A stretch of 64,000 nucleotides of DNA from Niveispirillum cyanobacteriorum (GCF_002868735.1 NZ_CP025612.1:558001-622000); one strand, 5' to 3'. Positions 55,346 to 63,769 are shown, counted from the stretch's first letter. Notes: a model not told the origin generated them from the sequence alone. Numbers and translations are program-made.

Positions 55346-56298
55346 CACAGGCCCCCCTGCGGATTGAAACCGGTACCGGGCCGTGCATTTCCTCGCCGTG
55401 CGATGTCGGCCAGCGACTGGTCGTAATGGTTGGCCATATAGAATTCGGCGATTTCCTTGGCCGTCGTCACCCAGACATCATCGCGGTGGCTGGTGATATA
55501 GCGCAGCGCCTCGCGGAACGGGCCGATCCGGTGCGGATGGCCGACAAGATAGGCGTGCAGCGGAATGCACATGACAGTCCCCGTCTCCGCCCCTTCCTCC
55601 AGCAACTGGTCGAAATGGCGCATCAGGGCGTCGGCATAGGCGCGCGGGCTCTGGTGATAGACGCCATAGGTGATGACGTCGTTGACCTCCAGGCTGTATG
55701 GCATGGAGATCAGGCGATTGCCGCCCTTTACCTTCAACGGTTGCGGCTGGTCGTCTTGGAACAGGTCGCAGCTGTACCAGAACCCGTATTCGGCCAGCAG
55801 GTCGAGCGTGCGTTCGGTATGGGTCAGCGCTGGCGCCAGATAGCCCCGGATGCGCTGCCCCGTGGCATCCATGACGGACTTGATACTGTCTTCCAGCACG
55901 GCGCGTTCCTGCGCCTCATTCATGTTGTAGGAATAGCGGGTATTGTAGATGCCGTGGCTGAAGAATTCCCAGTCGCGCTCCACGCAGGCGCGGATGATCT
56001 CCGGATGGTGGTCCAGCATGGCGACGGACAGGCTGATGCTGCCGCGCACCTTGAACTCGTCCATCACTTCCATCAGCCGCCAATGTCCGACCCGGTTGCC
56101 CCAGTCGCGCGCCGAATAGGGCACGATGTCGGGATGCGGACGGCCCCAGGGCTTGCGCGACGGGTTGACGGGCGGGTCCAGCTCATAGAACTCGATATTC
56201 GGGGCCACCCAGAAGGCGACCTTCTTGTTGCCCGGCCAAGTGATCTTTGGCCGGTCGCGGTAGGGCCAGAAATCATAGAGATTGGGATCGCTGTGCAT
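55345..56298 (-). CDS. Polysaccharide deacetylase-fold hydrolase (PuuE-like), paralogue
   Basis: A 317-residue NodB-fold protein. The ATG at 56,298 has a GGGAGG site upstream and is preferred over 56,319. Landmarks are FWVAPNIEFYELD, SARDWGNRVGHWRLMEVMDEF and FFSHGIYNTRY followed by NEAQERAVLEDSI, all typical of the PuuE/imidase-like branch. It sits 18 bp after the cysteine hydrolase stop and is coupled to the next deacetylase gene. The context, next to an isochorismatase-type amidohydrolase, favours hydrolysis of a cyclic amide, imide or hydantoin-like ring over a polysaccharide; that is inference. Confidence 0.84.
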   Translation of the reverse strand: MHSDPNLYDFWPYRDRPKITWPGNKKVAFWVAPNIEFYELDPPVNPSRKPWGRPHPDIVPYSARDWGNRVGHWRLMEVMDEFKVRGSISLSVAMLDHHPEIIRACVERDWEFFSHGIYNTRYSYNMNEAQERAVLEDSIKSVMDATGQRIRGYLAPALTHTERTLDLLAEYGFWYSCDLFQDDQPQPLKVKGGNRLISMPYSLEVNDVITYGVYHQSPRAYADALMRHFDQLLEEGAETGTVMCIPLHAYLVGHPHRIGPFREALRYITSHRDDVWVTTAKEIAEFYMANHYDQSLADIARRGNARPGTGFNPQGGL

Positions 56299-56315
56299 CA
56301 CTTCCGTCCTCCCGC

Positions 56316-57005
56316 TCAACCGGCCAGGGCCGCCAGATGGGCGTCCACTTCCGCCACGTTCACCACGTCGGCATATTTCAGCAGAAGGTCGGTCAGGTTG
56401 GCGTAGTGATAGCTTTCATGCTTATCCGCCACGCATTCCTCCGCCACGATGGTGCGATAGCCGTGGGACAGGCTGTCCACTGCCGTGGCACGCACGCAGC
56501 CTGACGTGCTGCCGCCCGTCACGATAACCGTATCGACTTTGTGCCAGACCAGATAGCTGGGCAGCGGCGTTTCGAAAAAGGCCGATGGCATCCGCTTGTC
56601 AAAGACGAAGTCAACGGCCCGGTCGATTTCCACCCGCGGGTCGAAGGCGTGGCGGTCGCTGTCGGCCTTGATGTTCTGCAGGCTGTCGGGCGTGTTGGTG
56701 CGGGTCCCCCAGACGCCGGCATCGCCTGCATCCGCCTTGTACATCACGCGGGTCCAGATGACAGGCATGCCCAGCCGGCGGGCGGCGGCACTGATCCGGT
56801 TCACATGGGCGATCTGATCCGGGTCGGTGACATAGGCGGTCCTGGGGAACAGGTCGGGCCGCGTATAGGCCTGCTGGAAATCGACATTCACGATGGCGAC
56901 CCGGTTGCCGAAGCCGAACTTCGCGCGGGCGGGGTTGGCCTTCACCTGTTCAAACAATTGGCGGGCCGTCTTCTCTTCCCGCACCATCGTCGGCTCGAAC
57001 CGCAT
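56316..57005 (-). CDS. Isochorismatase-family cysteine hydrolase (N-carbamoylsarcosine amidase-like)
   Basis: A 229-residue cytosolic hydrolase from the ATG at 57,005 (MRFEPTMVREE); a longer frame from 57,215 covers the promoter and is rejected. The triad residues are Asp in RVAIVNVDFQQAYT, Lys in DFVFDKRMPSAFFETPL and Cys in GGSTSGCVRATAVDSL. Known relatives hydrolyse N-carbamoyl groups, maleamate or ureidoacrylate, releasing ammonia. It is the first gene of the minus-strand operon with two deacetylase-fold hydrolases. A sequence of ring opening followed by amide hydrolysis is therefore plausible. It is related to the enzyme at 41,672-42,304. Confidence 0.87.
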   Translation of the reverse strand: MRFEPTMVREEKTARQLFEQVKANPARAKFGFGNRVAIVNVDFQQAYTRPDLFPRTAYVTDPDQIAHVNRISAAARRLGMPVIWTRVMYKADAGDAGVWGTRTNTPDSLQNIKADSDRHAFDPRVEIDRAVDFVFDKRMPSAFFETPLPSYLVWHKVDTVIVTGGSTSGCVRATAVDSLSHGYRTIVAEECVADKHESYHYANLTDLLLKYADVVNVAEVDAHLAALAG

Positions 57006-57279
57006 CGTATTGTCTTTCCATCTGATAAGTGACCTGCCCCTGTTTCCGACAGACTGGCGGGTTTTGAAATGGCCGCCGCCGAAATCATCTGTCAGGTGGA
57101 CAGGGATGCCCCGCCCTGTGGACGGATCCAGGGGGCATGGTCGCAATTGGCAGCACAGCCTCTGTCCGCTGGGTGGATGGGGTGATGGAAATTTCCCGCC
57201 GCCCAGCATTCCCATTGGTGAACGCCGACTGTGTCATGATAAAGACATATCATTATATCATTTAAAGCCGGGGGCGTGC
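57006..57279. promoter_or_regulatory. Divergent promoter region between the hydrolase and MFS-hydro-lyase operons
   Basis: A 274-bp intergenic region. The stretch 57,231-57,265 is AT-rich and contains the inverted repeat ATGATA-AAGACA-TATCAT (57,236-57,253) overlapping a tandem direct repeat ATATCATT (57,247-57,262). These are the best operator candidates for the GntR regulator encoded at 53,527-54,342, and could co-regulate both operons. No convincing -35/-10 pair was fixed. Confidence 0.55.
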
Positions 57280-58533
57280 ATGTCTGTCGATCGGTCTGAA
57301 TTCAGGCAAGGCTGGAAGGTGGTCGCCGCCTCCGCCCTTGGCATCGGTACCGGGCTGTCGCCCATTCCCTTCTATACGATGGGTGTCTTCGTGGCGCCGC
57401 TATCGGCGGAATTCGGCTGGGGCGTCGATCAGATCATGCTGGCGCTGATGATCATGACCCTGGGGGCCATGGTGATGGGCCCGGTAGCCGGCTTGGCAGC
57501 AGATAAGTTCGGTGTCCGACGCGTCGTGCTGATCTCCGTTGCGCTGTTCGGTCTGACATTGGCTGGCTTCGCGCTTTCGAACGGATCGTTGACGCTGTTC
57601 TACATCAACTGGATGCTGATGGCGGCGCTGGGGGCGGGCACCCTGCCCATCACCTGGACGCGGGCCGTCAATAACTGGTTCAACGCCAATCGTGGCCTGG
57701 CCCTGGGATTGTCGCTGCTGGGCACGGGCCTGTTCGGGGCGTTTGCCAAGCTTTATGCCAATTACCTGATCGGCGTCGTCGGCTGGCGTATGGCCTATGT
57801 CGGTCTGGCACTGTTGCCGCTGCTGCTTGCGCTGCCGGTTGCATATTTCCTGTTCCACGACGTGACGGACAAGGGGGCAACGGGGGCACCGGCCAAGGTG
57901 GCGCGTCGCGGCTTCACCCTGCGTCAGGCGCTGCGCACCTATCGGTTCTGGGTGCTGGCCATCGCCTTCGTGCCCATCGCCTTCGCTGTTGGCGGCCCGA
58001 TCCCCAATCTGGAAAAGATACTGGGCTCCAAGGGGTTGGATGCGCAGCAGGCAGTGCAAATCGCCAGCCTGATCGGCCCGTCGGTCATTGCGGGCCGCCT
58101 GATCGGTGGTTGGCTGATCGACCGGTTCTGGGCACCGGGTGTGGCCTTTGTGCTGCTGGCTCTCCCTGCGGCGGCCTGTCTGCTGCTGACAGGCGACGGG
58201 GTTACCGCCACGCCTGCCATTGTGGCAGTCCTGCTGATCGGGTTCGCGGCGGGTGTCGAATACGACATCCTGGCCTTCATGGTCAGTCGCTATTACGGCA
58301 TGCGGTTCTATGGTGCCATCTACGGCATGATGTACGGCTTCTTTGCGTTCGGTGCGGGTTTCGGTCCCTTCATTTTTGGCCGGATGTTCGTACAGAGCGG
58401 TCATTACGACACGGCCTTGCTGTACGGCGCCATTGCCCTGCTGGCCGGTGCGGCCATGCTTCTGACGATGGGCCGCTACCCCACACCGGAAAGCCTGCCC
58501 GGCGATGATGCCCGGCCTGTGACGGAGGGGTGA
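57280..58533 (+). CDS. MFS transporter
   Basis: A 417-residue inner-membrane transporter with 12 predicted helices. The start at 57,280 (MSVDRSEFRQGW) follows a GGGGGC-type site; an upstream in-frame extension to 56,893 is antisense to the cysteine hydrolase and rejected. The MFS motif LAADKFGVRRVVLI lies between helices 2 and 3. It resembles oxalate/formate- and monocarboxylate-type MFS carriers. It is the first gene of the plus-strand operon and is followed 4 bp later by the LeuC-like gene. It likely imports the carboxylate or precursor used by that pathway. Confidence 0.9.
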   Translation: MSVDRSEFRQGWKVVAASALGIGTGLSPIPFYTMGVFVAPLSAEFGWGVDQIMLALMIMTLGAMVMGPVAGLAADKFGVRRVVLISVALFGLTLAGFALSNGSLTLFYINWMLMAALGAGTLPITWTRAVNNWFNANRGLALGLSLLGTGLFGAFAKLYANYLIGVVGWRMAYVGLALLPLLLALPVAYFLFHDVTDKGATGAPAKVARRGFTLRQALRTYRFWVLAIAFVPIAFAVGGPIPNLEKILGSKGLDAQQAVQIASLIGPSVIAGRLIGGWLIDRFWAPGVAFVLLALPAAACLLLTGDGVTATPAIVAVLLIGFAAGVEYDILAFMVSRYYGMRFYGAIYGMMYGFFAFGAGFGPFIFGRMFVQSGHYDTALLYGAIALLAGAAMLLTMGRYPTPESLPGDDARPVTEG

Positions 58534-58537
58534 GGAA

Positions 58538-59950
58538 ATGGGCCTTTCCCTTGTTGAGAAGCTTTGGGCGCGCCACTGCGTCGCCGATCTGGGTGACGGG
58601 ACCGACCTTCTTTATATCGACCGTGTGCTGCTGCATGAACGGACGGGTTCCATGGCGCTAAAGGGGCTGAAGGAACAGGGCCGCGCCGTGCGCCATCCCG
58701 ACCGCGCCTTTGTCTGCATGGACCATATCGTCGATACGCTGCCGGGGCGCAGCGATACGACCATCATGCCCGGTGGTACTGCCTTCATCCAGGAAACAAG
58801 GGCGGCAGCAGCAGAGGCCGGCATCCGTGTCTTCGATATCGGTGATGACCGCCAGGGCATTGTGCATGTCGTCTCCCCAGAACAAGGCATTGCACTGCCG
58901 GGCGCCACGCTGGTCTGTCCCGACAGCCATACCTGCACGCAAGGCGGTCTGGGCGCCTTGGCCTGGGGCATCGGGTCGACAGAGGCCGCCCACGCGCTGG
59001 CCACACAGACGCTGGTCGTTAAGCGGCCCAAGACCATGCGCGTGCGATTCGACGGAGCGCTGCCCCCAGGCGTGGGCGCAAAGGACATGATCCTGCACCT
59101 GATCGCGGCCCATGGGGCGGGCGGCGGGGCGGGCTACGCCATCGAATTTACAGGGTCTGCGGTGTCTGCCCTGTCGGTTGAGGCGCGCATGACCCTCTGC
59201 AACATGGCCGTTGAATTTGCGGCCTGGACAGGGCTGGTGGCGCCGGACGCCAAGACCATCGACTGGGTAAAGGGTCGCCCCTTCGCGCCCAAGGGGGATC
59301 TATGGGATGAAGCCGTCGCCGACTGGCGGGGACTGGTCAGCGATGCGGATGCGGTCTTTGACAAGGAAATCCGCATCGATTGTGCCGATATAGCCCCCAC
59401 CATCACCTGGGGCACCAGTCCACAGCATGCGGTGCCGCTGACCGGTCATGTTCCCCACCCTGACCACGCCACCGACGCCACAGCAGCACAGGCGCGGCGC
59501 CGGGCGCTGGATTATATGGGCCTGAAGGCGGGCGATGCGCTGATCGGCCTGCCCATCGACGGTGCCTTTATCGGCAGCTGCACCAACAGCCGCCTGCCGG
59601 ACCTGCGCGCCGCCGCCGCCGTATTGAAGGGCCGCAAGGTTGCTGCCGGTGTGCGCGCCATCTGCGTGCCCGGCTCCATGCAGGTGAAAGCGGCGGCGGA
59701 GGCGGAGGGGCTGCATGTCGTGTTCCAGGCCGCCGGCTTTGAATGGCGTGAAAGCGGCTGTTCCATGTGCTTCTTCGCGGGCGGCGAACATTTCGGCAAG
59801 GGGGAGCGTGTCGTCACCTCCACTAACCGCAATTTCGAAAACCGCCAGGGACCGGGCACCCGCTCACATCTGGCCAGTCCCGTGACCGTGGCCGCCTCTG
59901 CCATTGCCGGCCATATCGCCGATCCGCGGTCATTTCTGGGGGAGGGGTGA
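58538..59950 (+). CDS. LeuC-like (aconitase superfamily) hydro-lyase large subunit
   Basis: A 470-residue Fe-S hydro-lyase large subunit. Cluster-binding Cys residues are visible in GSCTNS (Cys348) and GCSMC (Cys408, Cys411), with PDSHTCTQGGLGALAWGIGS and STNRNFENRQGPGTRSHLASP as in isopropylmalate isomerase. The sequence after the cluster reads CFFAGGE where true LeuC has CLAMNPD, so substrate specificity is probably different. GGAGGGG precedes the ATG. It is followed by a LeuD-like small subunit. In this context it may hydrate a maleate- or citraconate-type dicarboxylate. An actual leucine-pathway role is less likely, because no leuB or leuA neighbours are present. Confidence 0.88.
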   Translation: MGLSLVEKLWARHCVADLGDGTDLLYIDRVLLHERTGSMALKGLKEQGRAVRHPDRAFVCMDHIVDTLPGRSDTTIMPGGTAFIQETRAAAAEAGIRVFDIGDDRQGIVHVVSPEQGIALPGATLVCPDSHTCTQGGLGALAWGIGSTEAAHALATQTLVVKRPKTMRVRFDGALPPGVGAKDMILHLIAAHGAGGGAGYAIEFTGSAVSALSVEARMTLCNMAVEFAAWTGLVAPDAKTIDWVKGRPFAPKGDLWDEAVADWRGLVSDADAVFDKEIRIDCADIAPTITWGTSPQHAVPLTGHVPHPDHATDATAAQARRRALDYMGLKAGDALIGLPIDGAFIGSCTNSRLPDLRAAAAVLKGRKVAAGVRAICVPGSMQVKAAAEAEGLHVVFQAAGFEWRESGCSMCFFAGGEHFGKGERVVTSTNRNFENRQGPGTRSHLASPVTVAASAIAGHIADPRSFLGEG

Positions 59951-59953
59951 ATC

Positions 59954-60562
59954 ATGCAGAAATTCACCCGCCTGACCGGCGTCGCCGCCCCGCTGTTCCG
60001 CGCCAATGTCGATACTGACGCCATCATCCCCTCCAGGGAGATGAAAAAAGTATCGAAGGAAGGGTTGGGCGAGGGCATGTTCGCAGACTGGCGCTACAGC
60101 GATGTGGCGAATAGGGTCGAGAATCCGGAATTCATCCTTAACTGGCCCTGCTTTCGTAAGGCGCCGATCCTGTTGGCCGGTCCCAATTTTGGCTGTGGCT
60201 CGTCACGCGAACATGCCGTCTGGGCGCTGCAGGATTACGGCATTCGCTGCGTCATCGCGCCCAGCTTCGGTGCGATCTTCCAGGGCAATTGCGTGCGTAA
60301 CGGCATTCTGCCGCTGGTGCTGCCGGAACCATCGGTGGCGGCATTGGCGCAGGCGGGCACGCCACAACTCCTGACCGTCGATCTGGCGGCGCAGAGTGTG
60401 CGCGTGCCTGATGGCACTGAACTGCCTTTCACCATCGCGCCCGCCGACAAGGAAATGCTGCTGGAAGGGCTGGATGCCATCGGCGTCACCCTGAAACGGC
60501 TGCCCGCCATCAGGGATTTCGAAGGCAGCTACCGCGCTCGCAATCCGTGGCTTTTCTTCTGA
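59954..60562 (+). CDS. LeuD-like (aconitase superfamily) hydro-lyase small subunit
   Basis: A 202-residue swivelling-domain subunit pairing with the LeuC-like protein three bases upstream. Landmarks are NVDTDAIIPSREMKKVSKEGLG, FADWRY and the substrate-site NFGCGSSREHAVWAL, then SFGAIFQGNCVRNGILPL. The length is standard for LeuD. The strongly conserved catalytic Ser/Arg segment (GSSRE) is intact. It is encoded on the same transcript as the CoA transferase and lyase that follow. Confidence 0.9.
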   Translation: MQKFTRLTGVAAPLFRANVDTDAIIPSREMKKVSKEGLGEGMFADWRYSDVANRVENPEFILNWPCFRKAPILLAGPNFGCGSSREHAVWALQDYGIRCVIAPSFGAIFQGNCVRNGILPLVLPEPSVAALAQAGTPQLLTVDLAAQSVRVPDGTELPFTIAPADKEMLLEGLDAIGVTLKRLPAIRDFEGSYRARNPWLFF

Positions 60563-60584
60563 CTTTCAGCGTTCGAGGTTTTTC

Positions 60585-61796
60585 ATGTCGCAGGACGACA
60601 AAGCCGCCACCCCGTTGCCCCTGGCTGGATTGAAGGTGGTGGAATTCACCCACATGGTCATGGGGCCCACTGTGGGCATGGTGCTGGGCGACCTGGGTGC
60701 CGATGTGGTGAAGGTGGAACCGATCGGGGGCGACAATACCCGTCGCCTGCTGGGCTCTGGTGCCGGCTATTTCCCCATGTATGGCCGCAACAAGCGCAGC
60801 CTGTCGGTGGACCTGAAATCGCCGGAAGGCAAGCAGATTGCCTTTGACATGATCGACAGGGCCGATGTTCTGATCGAGAATTTCCGCCCTGGTGCCATGG
60901 ATGCGCTGGGTTTCGGGGAAGCGGCGCTGAAGGCGCGCAATCCCGGCCTGATCTATTGCTCGGCCAAGGGCTTCCTGTCCGGCCCCTATGAACATCGCGC
61001 CGCCCTGGATGAGGTGGCGCAGATGATGGGCGGCCTTGCCTATATGACCGGTCCGCCGGGCCGTCCCCTGCGGGCCGGGGCGTCGGTGATCGACGTGATC
61101 GGTGGCCTGTTCGGTGTCATCGGCGTGCTGGCCGCCCTGATCCAGCGCGGTACGCTGGGCCGGGGTCAGACCGTGAAATCGGCTCTATATGAGAATTGCG
61201 TGTTCCTGGTGGGACAGCACATGGCCCAGTATGTCGTGACCGGCACCGCTGCGCGCCCCATGCCCGTGCGTATCTCCGCTTGGGCCATCTATGACCAGTT
61301 CCAGACCAAGGACGAGCAGACCGTCTTTGCCGGCGTCGTCACGGATGGTCAATGGGTCGGCTTCTGCAAGGCATTCGGTCTGGACGATTTCGCCGCTGAA
61401 GAGACGCTGGTCAAGAATAATGGCCGGGTGCAGGCCCGCGACCGGATCATTCCGCGCGTGCAGGACTTGTTCCGCACTTTTACTAAGGCCGAGCTGCTGA
61501 CCAAATTGGAAGAGATCGGCCTGCCTTTTGCCCCCATCAACCGGCCCGAGGATCTGTTCGATGATGCGCATCTGACGGCATCGGGCGGTTTGCTGGACCT
61601 GCATCTGCCCGATGATCAGCGCCCGATCCGCCTGCCGGCTTTGCCGGTGGAGATCGACGGGCACCGGCCCGCTATCCAGCATGATCTGGCCAAGCCCGGC
61701 CAGCATACGGGGGAGGTGCTGGCAGAGTTGGGCTATGACCCGGCCCGCATCGCCGACCTGTTGTCGCGCGGTCTTGTTGTCCAGGCGGAGGGTTAA
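60585..61796 (+). CDS. CaiB/BaiF family (class III) CoA transferase
   Basis: A 403-residue class III CoA transferase moving CoA from a donor such as succinyl-CoA to a carboxylate. The N-terminal Rossmann part has VVEFTHMVMGPTVGMVLGDLGADVVKVE and YGRNKRSLSVDLKSPEG. The likely catalytic Asp is Asp170 in LRAGASVIDVIGGLFG. Length is normal. It sits between a hydro-lyase pair and an HMG-CoA-lyase-type enzyme. In known pathways relatives activate citramalate, itaconate or hydroxymethylglutarate; this order fits activation of a hydroxy-dicarboxylate before cleavage. Confidence 0.91.
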   Translation: MSQDDKAATPLPLAGLKVVEFTHMVMGPTVGMVLGDLGADVVKVEPIGGDNTRRLLGSGAGYFPMYGRNKRSLSVDLKSPEGKQIAFDMIDRADVLIENFRPGAMDALGFGEAALKARNPGLIYCSAKGFLSGPYEHRAALDEVAQMMGGLAYMTGPPGRPLRAGASVIDVIGGLFGVIGVLAALIQRGTLGRGQTVKSALYENCVFLVGQHMAQYVVTGTAARPMPVRISAWAIYDQFQTKDEQTVFAGVVTDGQWVGFCKAFGLDDFAAEETLVKNNGRVQARDRIIPRVQDLFRTFTKAELLTKLEEIGLPFAPINRPEDLFDDAHLTASGGLLDLHLPDDQRPIRLPALPVEIDGHRPAIQHDLAKPGQHTGEVLAELGYDPARIADLLSRGLVVQAEG

Positions 61797-61799
61797 ACC

Positions 61800-62738
61800 A
61801 TGGCTGGTAGCTACATCGAAATCTCCGAGGTCGGTCCTCGCGACGGGCTGCAGAGCATCAGCCCCATCATGCCGACCGAGGCGAAAAAGGCCTGGATCGC
61901 AGCGGAAGCCGCCGCCGGCGTGCGGGAGATTGAGGTCGGGTCCTTCGTTCCGGCCAAGATACTGCCGCAACTGGCTGACACGGCTGAACTGGTAGCCTTC
62001 GCCCGCACCATCCCCGGCCTGACGGTCGCGGTGCTGGTGCCCAACCTGAAGGGAGCCGAGGCCGCCGTGGCCGCTGGCGCCCACAAGATCACCATTCCGC
62101 TCTCGGTCAGCGAGACGCACAGCCTGCGCAATGTCCGCCGCACCCATGCGCAGATGCTGGAAGAAACAGCCGCCATCGCCGCCCTTATCAAGGCGCAGCC
62201 AGAGGGCAGCCGGCCCAAGTTCGAAGGCGGCCTCTCCACCGCCTTCGGCTGCACCCTGGAGGGTGTGGTACCCGAAGCCAAGGTGCTGGAGATCGCCGAG
62301 GCACTGATGAAGGCCGGCTGTGATGAGGTCGGTCTTTCCGATACTACCGGTTACGCCAATCCGGCCCAGGTGAAGCGCCTGATACGCGCCGTTCGCGGTG
62401 TGGTGGGCGACCATGCCTGTTCCGGTGTTCATCTGCACAACACCCGCGGCCTGGGCCTTGCCAACGCCCTGGCGGCACTGGATGAAGGCATCACCACCCT
62501 GGATGCATCGCTGGGGGGGATCGGCGGCTGCCCCTTCGCTCCTGGTGCGTCCGGCAATGTCGTGACCGAGGATCTGGCCTTCATGCTGGCCGCCATGGGC
62601 TATGAGACCGGCGTGGACCTGGAGAAGTTGCTGGCGGTACGGGATATCGTGAAGGCTGCCTTGCCGGGCACGGAGATGTATGGCTTCACTCCGGATGCGG
62701 GATTGCCAAAAGGGTTCCAAGGGGCGTGGGGGGTCTGA
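61800..62738 (+). CDS. HMG-CoA lyase-type acyl-CoA lyase
   Basis: A 312-residue TIM-barrel lyase of the HMG-CoA lyase family. It begins with EISEVGPRDGLQ (Arg14, Asp15). It has the metal-binding HLHNT (211-215) and the signature GGIGGCPFAPGASGN with the active-site Cys244. It would cleave a 3-hydroxy-3-methyl acyl-CoA; HMG-CoA gives acetyl-CoA and acetoacetate, and citramalyl-CoA-type cleavage would give acetyl-CoA and pyruvate. It begins three bases after the CoA transferase stop and ends the operon. The precise substrate is unresolved. Confidence 0.91.
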   Translation: MAGSYIEISEVGPRDGLQSISPIMPTEAKKAWIAAEAAAGVREIEVGSFVPAKILPQLADTAELVAFARTIPGLTVAVLVPNLKGAEAAVAAGAHKITIPLSVSETHSLRNVRRTHAQMLEETAAIAALIKAQPEGSRPKFEGGLSTAFGCTLEGVVPEAKVLEIAEALMKAGCDEVGLSDTTGYANPAQVKRLIRAVRGVVGDHACSGVHLHNTRGLGLANALAALDEGITTLDASLGGIGGCPFAPGASGNVVTEDLAFMLAAMGYETGVDLEKLLAVRDIVKAALPGTEMYGFTPDAGLPKGFQGAWGV

Positions 62739-62782
62739 CCCCCATAGCCTCACCTTCATCACCCTTCATGATATTCACTAGC

Positions 62783-62811
62783 TTGTGAGTGAAAATAAGA
62801 TCGACTATATA
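62783..62811 (+). promoter_or_regulatory. Candidate sigma-70 promoter for the SDR gene
   Basis: TTGTGA (62,783-62,788) and TATATA (62,806-62,811) are separated by 17 bp. The -10 box lies within the palindrome ACTATATAGT (62,804-62,813), and an inverted repeat TTCACT-N8-AGTGAA spans 62,774-62,793 over the -35 box. A GGGAGGTG ribosome site and the SDR start follow. Confidence 0.6.
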
Positions 62812-62843
62812 GTGGCATCTCAAGAACAGGGAGGTGCCACGAA

Positions 62844-63737
62844 ATGGCGTTGAAGGACCGTATCGCGATTGTCACGGGTGCTGGTGGCGGATTGGGCCGT
62901 CAGCATGCGCTGTTCCTGGCCCGACAGGGCGCCAAGGTCGTTGTCAATGATCTGAGCCAGGAAGCAGCCGATGCTGTGGCTTCGGAGATAGTGGTGGCGG
63001 GTGGCGATGCCCTGGCCGTTGCTGGATCGGTGACGGACGAGGCGGCGGTGGCGACGCTTGTGTCCCGCACGATGGCGCAATGGGGCCGGATCGACATCCT
63101 GGTCAATAATGCCGGCATCCTGCGTGATAAGAGCTTTGCCAAGATGGGGCTGGATGATTTCCGTGTCGTCCTGGATGTGCATCTGATGGGTGCCGTCATC
63201 TGCACCAAGGCGGTGTGGGAGATCATGCGGACCCAGCGGCATGGCCGCGTCGTCATGACCACATCCTCCTCCGGCCTGTATGGCAATTTCGGGCAGGCCA
63301 ATTATGGTGCCGCCAAAATGGCGCTGGTCGGCCTGATGCAGACGCTGGCCATCGAGGGCGAGAAATACAATATCCGCGTCAATTGTCTGGCCCCGACCGC
63401 CGCCACCCAGATGACCGATGGCGTGCTGTCAGATGACAGTCTGGAACGGTTGCACCCGTCACTGGTCAGTCCGGCCCTGCTGCCGCTGGTGTGCGATGAC
63501 GCGCCGACGCGGACCATCCTGTGCGCTGGCGGCGGCAATTTCGCTGCGGCCAACATTACAATGACCCAAGGCTGCTATATCGGCAGCGGACCACAAGCCG
63601 GGGCCCAGGTCTTGACGCGTCTGGACGAGGTCACGGACCGCACCGGGGAGATCGTGCCCGGATACGGCTTCATGCAGGCAGAACGTGAACTGGCGGCCAG
63701 TGGCTGGAGTCAGCCGGTCATGGCCGTGGCGCGGTAA
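62844..63737 (+). CDS. Short-chain dehydrogenase/reductase (3-hydroxyacyl-CoA dehydrogenase-like)
   Basis: A 297-residue cytosolic NAD(P)-dependent oxidoreductase. Landmarks are the dinucleotide motif TGAGGGLG (11-18), NNAGILRDKSF, catalytic Ser in TTSSSGLYGNFGQ and YGAAK. The C-terminal segment NIRVNCLAPTAATQMT resembles the dehydrogenase domain of multifunctional enzyme type 2 (17-beta-HSD4), which acts on (3R)-hydroxyacyl-CoA. It has its own promoter after the HMG-CoA-lyase-type gene, with GGGAGGTG before the ATG. It may oxidise a CoA-bound intermediate of the neighbouring pathway. Confidence 0.9.
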   Translation: MALKDRIAIVTGAGGGLGRQHALFLARQGAKVVVNDLSQEAADAVASEIVVAGGDALAVAGSVTDEAAVATLVSRTMAQWGRIDILVNNAGILRDKSFAKMGLDDFRVVLDVHLMGAVICTKAVWEIMRTQRHGRVVMTTSSSGLYGNFGQANYGAAKMALVGLMQTLAIEGEKYNIRVNCLAPTAATQMTDGVLSDDSLERLHPSLVSPALLPLVCDDAPTRTILCAGGGNFAAANITMTQGCYIGSGPQAGAQVLTRLDEVTDRTGEIVPGYGFMQAERELAASGWSQPVMAVAR

Positions 63738-63748
63738 CCTGCGATAGG

Positions 63749-63769
63749 GGGAGGGGCATCACCCCTCCC
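63749..63769. terminator. Hairpin between convergent SDR and right-edge gene
   Basis: An 8-bp stem GGGAGGGG / CCCCTCCC with a 5-base loop overlaps the stop codon of the right-edge minus-strand gene. No T-run is present, so termination strength is uncertain. Confidence 0.45.

Noticed and set aside
61185-62762. A 525-codon minus-strand frame
   Set aside because: It is antisense to the CoA transferase and lyase, both with intact catalytic motifs.
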